Positions 53,536 through 63,532 of a DNA stretch of 64,000 bases are shown piece after piece. Source of the stretch: CAVOEB01 sp965249645 (GTDB taxonomy: Bacteria; Pseudomonadota; Alphaproteobacteria; UBA828; JAPUJA01); NCBI GenBank assembly GCA_965249645.1, contig CBDFML010000007.1:140780-204779 (forward strand), read 5' to 3'. Position numbers and translations under genes: made by a program. The notes beneath the pieces were generated by a model, which did not search any database, had not been told where the DNA came from, and saw only the letters and a list, made by a program, of their open reading frames with translations. Each line of letters starts with the position of its first letter. The first letter of the stretch is position 1.

Positions 53536-56504
53536 TGGCCAAGGCCAAACATACCTACGCGGTCCGCCTTGCCGTCGAGGGCGGCAATCGGGTCAAGGCC
53601 GATTTGAGGTCTGTGGGCGCCAGCGGCGAGCGCTCGATCAAGAAGATCGACCGCGCCTCCGACAAGGCCTCGCGCGGGCTCGGCACGCTCAGTGACCGTG
53701 CCTCCGCTCTCCGCCGCCACATGCGCCTGTTGGGCGGTGCGATCGCCGCCGCCGCCGTCGGCCGCGGCTTGCAGCGAATGGTGAAGCTGTATGCGGATTT
53801 CGAGACCGGGCTGATCGGCGTCGGCAAGACGGCGGACCTGTCGGGGGCCGAACTCGAAGCCCTGGGCAAGGATATCGATGAGCTTTCCAAGCGCATGCCG
53901 GTGGCCACGGACGAGTTGCTCGCCATCGCCCAAAGCGCCGGCCAGCTCGGGGTCAAAGGCTCCGACAACATCCTGAAGTTTACCGAGACCGTCGCCAAGC
54001 TCGGGACGGCGACGGATCTCAGTGGCGACCAGGCGGCCATGGCGCTCGCCCGCATTCTCAATGTCACCGGCGAGGCGCTGGGCACGGTTGACGTACTCGG
54101 ATCGGTCATCGTTGCTCTCGGCAATAACTTTGCCGCCACGGAAAGCCAGATCGCCGAGATGGCCACGGAGGTCGCGCGCGGCGCCGCCGTATTCGGGGTG
54201 AGCTCCGCTCAAGCTTCGGCCTTGGCCGCGGCGCTGGCCGCCGTCGGTGTCAAGTCGGAGGTCGCGGGCACGTCCATCGGCCGCATCCTGCGCATGATCG
54301 ACGCCGCCATCCGTAGCGGCGGCGAACATCTGGCCATCCTTACGCAGATCACCGGCCGGACCGCGGAAGAGATCGAGGAGCTGTTCCAGAGGGATGCGAT
54401 GGCTGCGTTCGCGTTGTTCATCGACGGTCTGAAGCGGCTCGGCGACGCCGGCGGCTCGGTGGCCGATGCCATGGCGGCGCTGGGTTTGGCCGACCAGCGT
54501 CTGCTGAAGACCATCCCGGTGCTGGCGAATCGCGCCGATCTCCTTGCCCAGGCACTCGAAATCGCCAACCGTGAAACCGAGAACGCCACCGCGTTGAACG
54601 AGGAAGCGGCAAGGGCGTTCGAAAGCCTGAACAATCAGACCGAGGTGATGTGGAACAACATCAAGTCTCTCGCACGGGCCATCGGTGCGGACCTGGCGCC
54701 TGGCGTTAGCGTTGCAGTCCAGGGGCTGTCCGATCTCGCCAGCGGGGCCGGAGACGCCTACGAGAAGCTCAAGCTCATCGCTGAAGGCGACTTCAACTTC
54801 GAGGGGCTCAGCCTCAGCGCCACGCGACGCCAAGTGGAGGATCTCGATAAGGAACTGAAGGAGCTCGAGGAGCGGATGCGAACGGCGCCCAGGGAGGCCG
54901 ATGTGAACCCGTTCGAGGACGTGTTCACGAGCACCTACGAGGATCTCGACGCGGAATACCGGAGGCGGTGGGCCGTCTATATTCAGTGGAAGACGAAATA
55001 CGAGTGGGAACTGGAGCAAGAGCGCAAGCGTCGGGAGAAGCGGACTGCCGCCGAGACCAAGGACCCCTCCGAGGGCGACCCGGCCGCGCCCCCGGAGGAC
55101 ATCGCGGCGGCCCAGGAGCGGGCGCGGCGTCTGTTGCAGATCCAAAAGAGCCTTAACCAGCAACTGTTCCTGTTCCGCTACCAGGGCGCCGATCGCATCC
55201 GCGAGGAGTACCGGAAACTCGACAACGAGCTGAAGGATCTAGGTAAGGCCGGCGCCGATCCAGAAACGATCGAGCGCCTGCGGTTCGGCGCGGCGGCGGT
55301 GCGCGACGATAAGCTCACCCAGCTCGCCCGGCGCGAGGATGAGATCGCCGACCGGCGCGCCCAGGCCAATCAGCGCGTTGCCGAGAGTCTGGGCTTCGAG
55401 ATGGAGGCGCTTAAGAAGACCGAGCGGCAACGTTTTGTCGATGTGGCACTTCGTCGCTTGTCGGCCGAGGCAACCCCGAAACAACGCGAAGAAGTCGAAA
55501 GATTGGCCGGTGTGCTCTTCGACGAACAGGAAAAAATAACGGACGCGAACAAAGCCAGGGAAGAGGAGAACCAGCTACGCGCCGAGGGCAAGGTGCTGAC
55601 CGACCAGTTGCGCACGGCCGAGGAGGCTTACGCCGACGAGATCGAACGGCTCAATGAACTGCTCGAGGCTGGCGCTATCAACCAGGAAGCGTTCGGCCGG
55701 GCGTCGGAGGGCGCCTACGACCGCATGCTCGATGCGAGTCGCGAATGGTCGGACGGCGTGCGCCGTGCGATCCGTGACTATCTCGACGACGCCACCGACG
55801 CGGCCAAGACCTTCGAGCAGGCGACCACGCGGGAGCTCAAGGCGAGCGAGGACGCCTTCGTCGAATGGGCCCAGACCGGCAAGTTCTCGGCCAAGGACCT
55901 GTTCAACACCATCGCCGAGGAGGCGCTCCGGGCCGCCTACCGCATGGCGGTGGTGGCGCCGCTCAACAACATCCTCGGGAGCATCTTCGGCGCCATCGGC
56001 GGCAGCATCTTCGGTGGGACGGGTACCGTTGCTACGACGTCCTCCGGCACGCCGATGATAGGTGACTTCCCGGTAACCTCGGGACCCACGGCGTTCGCCC
56101 ATGGCGGCGGCGTGATCGGCCGCGACGCCTTCCCGGCCCGCATGGTCGACCCGAGGGCGTTCGACACCGCAAACCGCTACCACCGCGGCGGCATCGTTGG
56201 CGGTGAAGTGCCGATTGTGACCCGTAGCGGTGAGGGCGTGTTCACGCCCGGACAGATGCAAGCGTTGGCCCCGGTCCCGGACGCGAAGCCCGTGGTCCAT
56301 GTCGCGGTCAACGTCCGCAACACCGCGCCCGGCGCCCGGGCTTCCGCCGATGTGCGGCGCGAGCCGGGCGGCGATCTCACCCTCGACATCATGATCGAGC
56401 AGATCGAGGGCGGCATGGCCCGCCATATCGGCCGCGGCGAGGGTTTGGCGCCGACGCTCGAGCGCCGCTACGGCCTCAATCCGGCCGCCGGTAGTTTGCG
56501 ATGA
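53535..56504 (+). CDS. Tape measure protein
   Basis: 989 residues. The N-terminal ~400 hold the TP901-type tape measure domain ('ATDELLAIAQSAGQLGVKGS', 'LAAALAAVGVKSEVAGTSIG'); then long helical stretches with coiled-coil character (about 420-740) and hydrophobic Gly-rich segments ('NNILGSIFGAIGGSIFGGTG'), ending 'GEGVFTPGQMQAL' as in lambda gpH-like proteins. It sets tail length and helps DNA entry. Confidence 0.93.
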   Translation: MAKAKHTYAVRLAVEGGNRVKADLRSVGASGERSIKKIDRASDKASRGLGTLSDRASALRRHMRLLGGAIAAAAVGRGLQRMVKLYADFETGLIGVGKTADLSGAELEALGKDIDELSKRMPVATDELLAIAQSAGQLGVKGSDNILKFTETVAKLGTATDLSGDQAAMALARILNVTGEALGTVDVLGSVIVALGNNFAATESQIAEMATEVARGAAVFGVSSAQASALAAALAAVGVKSEVAGTSIGRILRMIDAAIRSGGEHLAILTQITGRTAEEIEELFQRDAMAAFALFIDGLKRLGDAGGSVADAMAALGLADQRLLKTIPVLANRADLLAQALEIANRETENATALNEEAARAFESLNNQTEVMWNNIKSLARAIGADLAPGVSVAVQGLSDLASGAGDAYEKLKLIAEGDFNFEGLSLSATRRQVEDLDKELKELEERMRTAPREADVNPFEDVFTSTYEDLDAEYRRRWAVYIQWKTKYEWELEQERKRREKRTAAETKDPSEGDPAAPPEDIAAAQERARRLLQIQKSLNQQLFLFRYQGADRIREEYRKLDNELKDLGKAGADPETIERLRFGAAAVRDDKLTQLARREDEIADRRAQANQRVAESLGFEMEALKKTERQRFVDVALRRLSAEATPKQREEVERLAGVLFDEQEKITDANKAREEENQLRAEGKVLTDQLRTAEEAYADEIERLNELLEAGAINQEAFGRASEGAYDRMLDASREWSDGVRRAIRDYLDDATDAAKTFEQATTRELKASEDAFVEWAQTGKFSAKDLFNTIAEEALRAAYRMAVVAPLNNILGSIFGAIGGSIFGGTGTVATTSSGTPMIGDFPVTSGPTAFAHGGGVIGRDAFPARMVDPRAFDTANRYHRGGIVGGEVPIVTRSGEGVFTPGQMQALAPVPDAKPVVHVAVNVRNTAPGARASADVRREPGGDLTLDIMIEQIEGGMARHIGRGEGLAPTLERRYGLNPAAGSLR

Positions 56505-56980
56505 CCGAGGTCTGGCCCGAGCGGCTGCCACTGCCCACCATCGAGGGCTACGGCATCCGGCCCGGCGAGGCGGTCCTGCGCACCGAGATGGAGGCGGGCC
56601 CGGCCCGCCAGCGCCGGCGCTTCACCGATGTCCCGAGCCGCATTGCCGTGCGCTGGGTGCTGCGGCCCGATCAGTTCGCGCTCTTCGAGGCCTGGTACCG
56701 CTGGGTCGCGGCCGAGGGCGGCGCCTGGTTCGAGATGGACCTGCTGGGCGGTCTCGGCCTGTTGCCGCAGGAAGCCCGCTTCACCCGCCAGTTCGATGCC
56801 AGGCCCTGGCGCGGCCGGCTCTGGGAAGTAACCAGCGAACTGGAAATCCGGGCCCGGCCGACGCTCAGCGAAGGCGCCATGAGTCTGCTGCTCACCGAGG
56901 ATATGCCGGCTCTCAACGCGAGCATCGATGCGCTCGGCGCTCTCGTCTACGAGACCCTGCCCGGGCCGCACGCCTGGTAG
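56501..56980 (+). CDS. Minor tail protein
   Basis: 159 residues, starting in a four-base overlap with the tape measure gene. 'RRRFTDVPSRIAVRWVLRPD' and 'FEAWYRWVAAEGGAWFEMDL' are typical of a siphophage tail-tip protein of the lambda M type by position and style; I do not recognise a named domain. Confidence 0.65.
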   Translation: MTEVWPERLPLPTIEGYGIRPGEAVLRTEMEAGPARQRRRFTDVPSRIAVRWVLRPDQFALFEAWYRWVAAEGGAWFEMDLLGGLGLLPQEARFTRQFDARPWRGRLWEVTSELEIRARPTLSEGAMSLLLTEDMPALNASIDALGALVYETLPGPHAW

Positions 56981-57029
56981 GGACGCCCGGCGGCGGCACC
57001 GGCGCCGTCACCAAGATTCGGAGAAGACC

Positions 57030-57467
57030 ATGAATCTCGAAACCGAGCTGCGCGCGGCGGTCTCGCGCGCCGACGCCGACAGCCGTCTGCTGCACGAGAT
57101 CGTCCACGGCGACGCGAACACGTCCGTCGACACCGAGGGCGGTGCGGTGAAGAGCGTCGCCAAGGCAATCGGCGACGTCGAAGCCGGTGTTGCCGTGGCC
57201 GCAACGGTGGTCACGGACGGGGTCGCGGCGAGCGAAGCCGCGCGCGATGCGTCGATCGAGGCCCGGGATGCGGCCCAGGCCGCGGTCGGCGGCGTGCTGG
57301 TCTCCGCCGCCGACACCACGGCCGACAAGCTCTCGGTCAAGCTCCGGCCCGGTTACGGCATAGAGACCGCGATCGAGGAAGCCGGCGGCGACGAGCGCCT
57401 CCGCTTCGCCGTCACCCCGCAGCTTAACGCGGGTGCCCTCATCGCACTCGCCGAAGCGTTCATCTGA
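57030..57467 (+). CDS. Hypothetical tail protein
   Basis: 145 residues, Ala-rich with an amphipathic helical middle ('AASEAARDASIEARDAAQAA') suggesting a trimeric coiled coil as in tail fibre bases. Start chosen at ATG 57030 after CGGAGAAGACC; the open frame upstream is non-homologous. Function from position only. Confidence 0.6.
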   Translation: MNLETELRAAVSRADADSRLLHEIVHGDANTSVDTEGGAVKSVAKAIGDVEAGVAVAATVVTDGVAASEAARDASIEARDAAQAAVGGVLVSAADTTADKLSVKLRPGYGIETAIEEAGGDERLRFAVTPQLNAGALIALAEAFI

Positions 57468-57502
57468 CGCCGGTCTTCCCTATTCGAGAACAGGAGCCGC
57501 CC

Positions 57503-58150
57503 ATGGCCAATCAACCGATCTTCGTCGCCGCGTACCGCCAGGATTATGCGACCCTCGCCGCCGCGCGCGCCAACCAGGCGCAGGACCTGTTCACGCCCGG
57601 CGCCAACGGCACCCGCATCCACGCGATCGTGCTCGCCAATGACGGCGACGTGCCCGCGCTGGTCGAGTTCGGCGCCTACGACGTCGTCGGCGACGACATC
57701 GAGGTCGACATCGCACCCGGCACCGCGCCGGACACCGATCCCTTCACGGTGACGCGCGACAGCGGCGCCTGGCCGGCGCTCGAGACCGGCCTGGTGCTGA
57801 CGCTCTCGAAGGGCGCGGTGGCGAACCGGGGCGATTACAGGCTCACGAGCCGCACCGATACCGTGCTCACCCTTGAGAACACACCCGGCAACGCCATCGC
57901 CGCGGCCACCGGCATCGACGCCGCCATCTACCGTTGGCGGCCGATCTGGTCGGCGACGGTGCCCGCGCGGGCCGGCTACGACGGCTATCCGGCCTGCGCG
58001 GGTATCGATGCGGGGCAGATGCCCTGGCTCGACGCCGCCGGCGACCGCTGGCTGTTGCCGACGACGGCGCTGGCGGCACGCCTGCCGCAAAACGCCAACG
58101 CCACCGTCACCGGCAACGTTCATGTCACCCTGTTCGGGGGCGATTACTGA
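57503..58150 (+). CDS. Hypothetical tail protein
   Basis: 215 residues, beta-rich, starting 'MANQPIFVAAYRQDYATLAA' behind CAGGAGCCGCCC. It might be part of the tail fibre or baseplate periphery. The stop overlaps the RCC1-type gene start by one base, so the two are coupled. Confidence 0.6.
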   Translation: MANQPIFVAAYRQDYATLAAARANQAQDLFTPGANGTRIHAIVLANDGDVPALVEFGAYDVVGDDIEVDIAPGTAPDTDPFTVTRDSGAWPALETGLVLTLSKGAVANRGDYRLTSRTDTVLTLENTPGNAIAAATGIDAAIYRWRPIWSATVPARAGYDGYPACAGIDAGQMPWLDAAGDRWLLPTTALAARLPQNANATVTGNVHVTLFGGDY

Positions 58151-59667
58151 TGGCGAACTCCACTATTACCGCCGATTTGCCGCGGCGGACGCCGCCGCCG
58201 CGCCCGCACAAGCTGCCGGCAAGCCAGCGCTGCATCGGGTTGCTCAACGGCGAGGCCTCGTATCCGGGCAAGGGCTGCGCCAGCGACATCACCTATTACT
58301 ACATGGCCTTCGTCATGGCCGACGGCACCGTCCGCATGGCGGGGACCAACAACAACAACGAACTCGCCATGGAGGGCAATGCCTACACCCCCCAGCACCT
58401 CCACTACCTGGTCTGGGACAACCGCACCGACGCCGATCACCCGGTCTCGGGCCGGCCCCTTTATGTCGTCGGCGCCTACAGCTCCGTCGCCATGCTGACG
58501 GATGACGGCGACGTCGTCGCCTGGGGCCATAACGGCCACGGCCAGCAGGGCCGCGGGCACACCACCGGCAACGGCATCGCGCGCTCGATCGATGCGAGCG
58601 ATATCGGCCGCGCCTCGGGCATCCCGAGCCGTGACGTCACCAAGCTCGACCTGGTGCGGGGCTCTCCGGCCAACTCGTCGTCCCTCCATGCGCTCTGCCG
58701 GGACGGCAGCCTGTGGGCCTGGGGCCATGGCTCTTACGGCAATCTCGGCCAGGGCGACACGAGCCACAGCTACAAGCCGGTGCGCTGCAGGAAGACCGGC
58801 GATGTGCCGCTCGAGATCGTGATCGACTTCTGGCCCGGCCACGGCGACCGCAACGCCTGCTTCGCGCTGACCCGAGACGGCACGTTGTGGGCCGCCGGCG
58901 ACAACAGCTGGGGCAAGCTCGGCGTCGACGACGGCACCACCGACAAGCACCTCTTCACCGAGGTCGTGGGCCTGCCGGCCGGGGCCGTGATCCGAAAGGT
59001 CGCGCCCTGCGGCTCGTCCCGCAGTGCGGCCACGGCCGTGCTCATGAAGGACGGCACCATCTGGACCGCCGGTTATGGCGGCCAAGGGTTCCACGGCAAC
59101 GGCGCCACCGATCATCGGGAGCTTTTTGAGGAGATGCCGCTGCCGGCCGGGGTCGGCGCCGCCACGAATCTCTGGGCCGGCGGCGAATACCCTCAACTCT
59201 GGTTCAACGGCGACGACGGCAACACCTATGCCTGCGGCTATAACGGCCAGGGCCAACTCGGCATCGGCAACACCACCGGGGATATCACCGCGCCGACGAG
59301 GGTCGCCCTGCCCGAGGGCGTGACGGCACAGATGATCTCCACCGGCGGCGCCCTCGCCGCCGCCCATTACCATTCCACGGTCATGCTGGGCTCCGACGGC
59401 CGCGTCCATACCTGCGGCCATTACGGCCAGTACGGCGCCTGGGGCGCCGGCCAGAGCTCGACCCCGCTGCAATGGCCGCTGCCGATCCCGCCGGAGCAGT
59501 GGGACGCGGTCGAGGTGGTGGCCCACGGCTACACCTCGGAGGTGGGTTTCTTCGTCCGCTGCGCCGACGGCACCGTCTGGGCGGCGGGGCGCAATACCAA
59601 CAACAAGCTCGGCGTCGAGGGCGGCGGTCACTACCCAACGGTGATGGCCCGGGTCGAGCTCTACTAG
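58150..59667 (+). CDS. RCC1-repeat beta-propeller tail protein
   Basis: 505 residues. I count eight RCC1-type motifs: 'GTNNNNELAMEG', 'GHNGHGQQGRGH', 'GHGSYGNLGQGD', 'GDNSWGKLGVDD', 'GYGGQGFHGNGA', 'GYNGQGQLGIGN', 'GHYGQYGAWGAG', 'GRNTNNKLGVEG'. RCC1 propellers normally have seven blades; the first and last motifs look alike and may close the ring. In this context it is probably a tail fibre tip or receptor-binding protein (inference). The gene is intact and coupled to the one before it. Confidence 0.82.
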   Translation: MANSTITADLPRRTPPPRPHKLPASQRCIGLLNGEASYPGKGCASDITYYYMAFVMADGTVRMAGTNNNNELAMEGNAYTPQHLHYLVWDNRTDADHPVSGRPLYVVGAYSSVAMLTDDGDVVAWGHNGHGQQGRGHTTGNGIARSIDASDIGRASGIPSRDVTKLDLVRGSPANSSSLHALCRDGSLWAWGHGSYGNLGQGDTSHSYKPVRCRKTGDVPLEIVIDFWPGHGDRNACFALTRDGTLWAAGDNSWGKLGVDDGTTDKHLFTEVVGLPAGAVIRKVAPCGSSRSAATAVLMKDGTIWTAGYGGQGFHGNGATDHRELFEEMPLPAGVGAATNLWAGGEYPQLWFNGDDGNTYACGYNGQGQLGIGNTTGDITAPTRVALPEGVTAQMISTGGALAAAHYHSTVMLGSDGRVHTCGHYGQYGAWGAGQSSTPLQWPLPIPPEQWDAVEVVAHGYTSEVGFFVRCADGTVWAAGRNTNNKLGVEGGGHYPTVMARVELY

Positions 59668-59677
59668 GGGGACGCAC

Positions 59678-60115
59678 ATGCATCTCATCAGCTATGTGGA
59701 ATCCGAGACCGGCGCGCACTTCCTGCCGCCGACGAGCTGGGTGAACGACGAGTTCACTTGGCTCTGCGAGTGCGACGGCCGCCACTACGCCCGTATCGCC
59801 TCGCTCGACTACGGCGAGCAGAACCCGGGCATCGATCTCAAGACCCACGATCCGGCAGCCGAGACCGAACTCGCCGTCAGGCTCGACGCGCTCGCCGTCG
59901 ACCGCGTCCAGGCGCGGGCGCACCGGGCGGAGCGCTATGCCCACGAGATGCCGATCGGCGATCAGCTCGACGCCGTCCTCAAGACCCTGGTCGGCCTGCG
60001 CGAGGGCGGCGCCGCGCTGCCGGCCGAGACGGAGGCGCTGATCGAGCGCTGGCTCGCCATCAAGGCCGACCATCCCAAGCCTGAACTGCTGCCCGCGCCG
60101 GCGAGCTCGGAGTAA
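59678..60115 (+). CDS. Phage tail-associated protein, possible fibre assembly factor
   Basis: 145 residues starting 'MHLISYVESETGAHFLPPTS', with a helical C-terminal half ('ETEALIERWLAIKADHPKP'). Size and position after a fibre-like gene fit a tail fibre assembly protein, but no family motif was recognised. Confidence 0.55.
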   Translation: MHLISYVESETGAHFLPPTSWVNDEFTWLCECDGRHYARIASLDYGEQNPGIDLKTHDPAAETELAVRLDALAVDRVQARAHRAERYAHEMPIGDQLDAVLKTLVGLREGGAALPAETEALIERWLAIKADHPKPELLPAPASSE

Positions 60116-60122
60116 GCTAGAG

Positions 60123-60665
60123 ATGCCCGATCCGGCGCTCGAGCAGGCGATCCGCGAGGCCTACGCCTCGGCGCCCGCCGACACCGTCATCCTGCACACG
60201 CTGGAACTGCGCCACCCGGCCTTCGTCGACGACGACGGCAGACCCACCGCCGTCCGGGTGGTGCGCGATCACGCCGATCTGACCGCCCGTCTCGAGGCCG
60301 GCGCGCCGCTCGATGCGGGCGAGGCGGTTCGGTTCGTGGCGTTGGCCTTCGATCTCGAGCTGCCGCCCGTCGACACCGCGCCGGTGCCCGAGATCTCCGT
60401 GACCCTGGACAATGTGAGCCGCGAGTTCGTCCGCCATCTCGATGCCGCGGCGACCTCGCGCAACACCATCGAGGTCACCTACCGGCCCTATCTCTCGACC
60501 GACCTCGAAGGCCCGCAGATGGACTCGCCGATCACCCTGACGCTGACCGAGGTCGAGGTGGACGTGTTCCGGGCCACCTGCCGCGCGCGCATGCTCGATA
60601 TCGGCAACCGGGCGTTTCCGGCCGAGACCTATACCGCGAAGCGGTTCCCCGGGCTCACCCGCTAG
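60123..60665 (+). CDS. DUF1833-family tail protein
   Basis: 180 residues with 'LHTLELRHPAFVDDDGRPTA' and 'YRPYLSTDLEGPQ', marking DUF1833, the equivalent of lambda L in many alphaproteobacterial phages. It belongs to the tail tip and is directly before the NlpC/P60 gene as usual. Confidence 0.85.
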   Translation: MPDPALEQAIREAYASAPADTVILHTLELRHPAFVDDDGRPTAVRVVRDHADLTARLEAGAPLDAGEAVRFVALAFDLELPPVDTAPVPEISVTLDNVSREFVRHLDAAATSRNTIEVTYRPYLSTDLEGPQMDSPITLTLTEVEVDVFRATCRARMLDIGNRAFPAETYTAKRFPGLTR

Positions 60666-60666
60666 G

Positions 60667-61071
60667 ATGCACTGGGCCGAGGACCTGATCGGCCGCCCGT
60701 GGGTCGCGGGCGGGCGCGGACCGCACGCGTTCGACTGCTGGGGTCTGGTCCGCTGGTGTTGGCGTGAGCGCTTCCGCATCGAGGTGCCCGAAATCCCCGT
60801 CGATGCGACGAGCTTGCGCGCCGTGCTCTCCGGCTTCCGCGATCATCCCGAAAGGGAGCGTTGGAAGCTCGTTGAACGGTCGCGCGAGGGCGATGCCGTG
60901 CTGATGCGCCAGTCCCGCCATCCCGTCCATGTCGGCATCTGGCTCGCCGTCGACGGCGGCGGCGTGCTGCACGCCGCCCACGATATCGGCGTCGTGTTCC
61001 AGGGCCCGGCCGATCTCACGGTCCATGGTTGGCGGATCGAGGGTACTTACCGCTTCACCGGAGAGACTTGA
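60667..61071 (+). CDS. NlpC/P60-family tail peptidase
   Basis: 134 residues with catalytic Cys in 'FDCWGLVRWCW' and His in 'HPVHVGIWL', as in lambda gpK and GTA peptidases. It cleaves peptidoglycan stem peptides during DNA entry. It overlaps the next gene by one base. Confidence 0.87.
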   Translation: MHWAEDLIGRPWVAGGRGPHAFDCWGLVRWCWRERFRIEVPEIPVDATSLRAVLSGFRDHPERERWKLVERSREGDAVLMRQSRHPVHVGIWLAVDGGGVLHAAHDIGVVFQGPADLTVHGWRIEGTYRFTGET

Positions 61072-63440
61072 TGCCCGGCACCGTCATCATGCTGCACAAC
61101 CCGTTCCGCCCGGAGCGGGACCGCGAAGTGATCGCCGTCGCCGAGCCGCTCACCATTCGCGACTGGCTCGATGCCCGCGGCATCCGAGAGGCGGGGACGG
61201 ACGAAGCCCGAACAGGGAGACGACAAGACTGGTTCGATCATCCGACGATCTGTCTGCGCAACGCCTCACCGGTGCTGCGCGGCAGCTGGGACGATACCTT
61301 CATCGCCGAGAACGACCTGATCGTGTTCGTGCCACTACCCCAGGGCGGCGGCGGAGGCGGCAAGAACCCGCTCCGCACCATCCTCATGCTCGCCGTCATG
61401 GTCGCCGCGCCCTATCTCGGCGGGCTCATCGCGGGCGCCATCGGCGTCACCTCCACCATCGGCATCTCGCTGATCACCGCCGGCGTCGCGCTGGTCGGCA
61501 CCACGCTGGTCAATGTCCTGCTGCCGCCGCCGAAGCCCGCCGCGCCCAGCTTCGGCAGGGGCGTGCCCTCGCCGAGCCCGACCTATTCGCTGACCGCCCA
61601 GGGCAACCAGGCGCGCCTCACCCAGCCCATTCCGGTGGTCTACGGCCGCCACCGGGTCTATCCCGACCTCGCCGCCACCCCCTGGGCCGAGTACGACAAC
61701 AACGAGCAATACCTGCATCAGCTGCACTGCATCGGCCAGGGCCAATACGACCTCGAACAGATCCGCATCGAGGACACGCCGATCGCCTCCTTCGAGGAGA
61801 TCGAGACCGAGCTCGTGGCACCCGGCGGCACCGTCACCCTGTTCGAGACCGACGTGGTCACCGCGCCCGAGATCGCCGGCCAGGAGTTGATCGGCGTCAA
61901 CGACCGCGAGGCAGGCGAGGACGGCTGGGTCGGCCCGTTCACCGCCAACCCGGCCGGCACGAGGGCGACCGGGATCGGCATCGATGTGGTGATGCCGCGC
62001 GGGCTCTATTACGCGGCCGACGACGGCAGCCTCAAGGCCCGCACCGTCGAATGGGAGGTCGAGGCCAGGGCCGTCGACGACGACGGTGAGGACACGGGCG
62101 GCTGGATTGCGGTCGCCTCCGAAAGCGTGACCGCGGCCGAGAACACGCCGCAGCGCAAGAGTTACCGCTACGCCCTCGATGCCGGGCGCTACGAGGTGAG
62201 GGTCAGGCGCACCAACGACAAGAGCGGCGATGCCCGCGCAGGCCATGTCATCCACTGGGGCGGTCTCAAGGCGTATCTGGACGATCCGCCCGCGTTCGGC
62301 GGCGTGACCCTGCTCGCGGTGCGGATGCGCGCCACCGACAACCTCTCGCAGCGTTCGGCGCGGCTCGTCAACGTCATCGTCACCCGCAAGCTGCCGGTCT
62401 GGGATCCCGCGACCGGCTGGTCCGAGCCTCGGGCTACGCGATCCCTCGCCTGGGCCTTCGCCGACGCCGCCCGGGCGCGCTACGGCGCCGGGCTCGACGA
62501 CGCCCGCATCGATCTCGCGGCGCTGCATGCCCTCGATGCCGTCTGGCGGTCCCGGGGCGATCGTTTCGACGCCGTGTTCGACCAGAGCCTCACCGTCTGG
62601 GAAGCGCTGACCCGCATCGCTCGCTGCGGCCGCGCGCTGCCGTTCCTGCAAGGAGGTGTGCTCAGGATCGCCCGCGATGCGCCGCGCACCCTGCCGGTAG
62701 CGCTGTTCGGGCCGCGCAACATCGTCAAGGGCAGCTTCCGGGTCCAGTACGTCATGCCCGGCGAAGACACCGCCGACGCGGTGACCGTGACCTACTTCTC
62801 GGAGCGCACCTGGACCCCGGATGAGATCGTCGCCGCCCTGCCGGACAGCTCGGCCGAAGGCACGGAGGCTGCGGCGGTCGATCTGTTCGGCTGCACCGGC
62901 GCCGAGCAGGCGATGCGCGAGGGCCTCTACATGGCCGCCGCCAACCGCTACCGCCGGCGCATCGTCACCTTCCGCACCGAGCTCGAAGGGCTGATCCCCA
63001 CCTACGGCGATCTCATCGCCATCACCCACGACCTGCCGCGCTGGGGCCAGGGCGGCGAGGTGGTCGCCGTCGACGGCCGGACGCTCACCCTGAGCGAGCC
63101 GCTGGAATGGGACGCAGGAGAAGAAACCGCCTCGGGAACCGGCGTGGACACGGCCGGGCCGCCCGTCCACTACATCGCGCTTCGCCGGCGCGACGGCACG
63201 CTGAGCGGGCCCTGGCCGGTCGATCCAGGTGCCGATGACAGAACCGTGGTGCTGAGCGAGGACCCGGATCCCGTGCCCTATACCGGGGCGGACGAGGAAC
63301 GCACCCACTTCGCCTTCGGCGCCGGCGAGGCCTGGGGCCTGCGCGCCCGCGTGATGGCCGTGCGGCCGCGCGGCGAGCAGGTCGAGATCACCGCCGTCGG
63401 CGAGGACGCCCGCGTGCATGAGGCCGACCTGGCCGCCTGA
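61071..63440 (+). CDS. TipJ-family host-specificity protein (lambda I/J-like)
   Basis: 789 residues. An N-terminal ubiquitin-like part is followed by two hydrophobic segments ('ILMLAVMVAAPYLGGLIAGA', 'IGISLITAGVALVGTTLVNV') like lambda gpI, then 'QGNQARLTQPIPVVYGRHRV', the start of the TipJ/gpJ hub domain, and beta domains to the end. It forms the tail tip hub and contacts the host. ATG at 61071 overlaps the previous stop. Confidence 0.87.
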   Translation: MPGTVIMLHNPFRPERDREVIAVAEPLTIRDWLDARGIREAGTDEARTGRRQDWFDHPTICLRNASPVLRGSWDDTFIAENDLIVFVPLPQGGGGGGKNPLRTILMLAVMVAAPYLGGLIAGAIGVTSTIGISLITAGVALVGTTLVNVLLPPPKPAAPSFGRGVPSPSPTYSLTAQGNQARLTQPIPVVYGRHRVYPDLAATPWAEYDNNEQYLHQLHCIGQGQYDLEQIRIEDTPIASFEEIETELVAPGGTVTLFETDVVTAPEIAGQELIGVNDREAGEDGWVGPFTANPAGTRATGIGIDVVMPRGLYYAADDGSLKARTVEWEVEARAVDDDGEDTGGWIAVASESVTAAENTPQRKSYRYALDAGRYEVRVRRTNDKSGDARAGHVIHWGGLKAYLDDPPAFGGVTLLAVRMRATDNLSQRSARLVNVIVTRKLPVWDPATGWSEPRATRSLAWAFADAARARYGAGLDDARIDLAALHALDAVWRSRGDRFDAVFDQSLTVWEALTRIARCGRALPFLQGGVLRIARDAPRTLPVALFGPRNIVKGSFRVQYVMPGEDTADAVTVTYFSERTWTPDEIVAALPDSSAEGTEAAAVDLFGCTGAEQAMREGLYMAAANRYRRRIVTFRTELEGLIPTYGDLIAITHDLPRWGQGGEVVAVDGRTLTLSEPLEWDAGEETASGTGVDTAGPPVHYIALRRRDGTLSGPWPVDPGADDRTVVLSEDPDPVPYTGADEERTHFAFGAGEAWGLRARVMAVRPRGEQVEITAVGEDARVHEADLAA

Positions 63441-63532
63441 GCCGGCGCCCACACTACGAAGAAGTCAGCCTGCCGTGACGGTCCGTCCTCCGGGACGGGC
63501 GGTTGGTCGCGGTGTCGCCCTGTGTCGGAGAC

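Noticed and set aside
61335..63452. 705-codon minus-strand open frame opposite the TipJ-family gene
   Set aside because: Same type of shadow; the plus-strand protein has family motifs and correct synteny.
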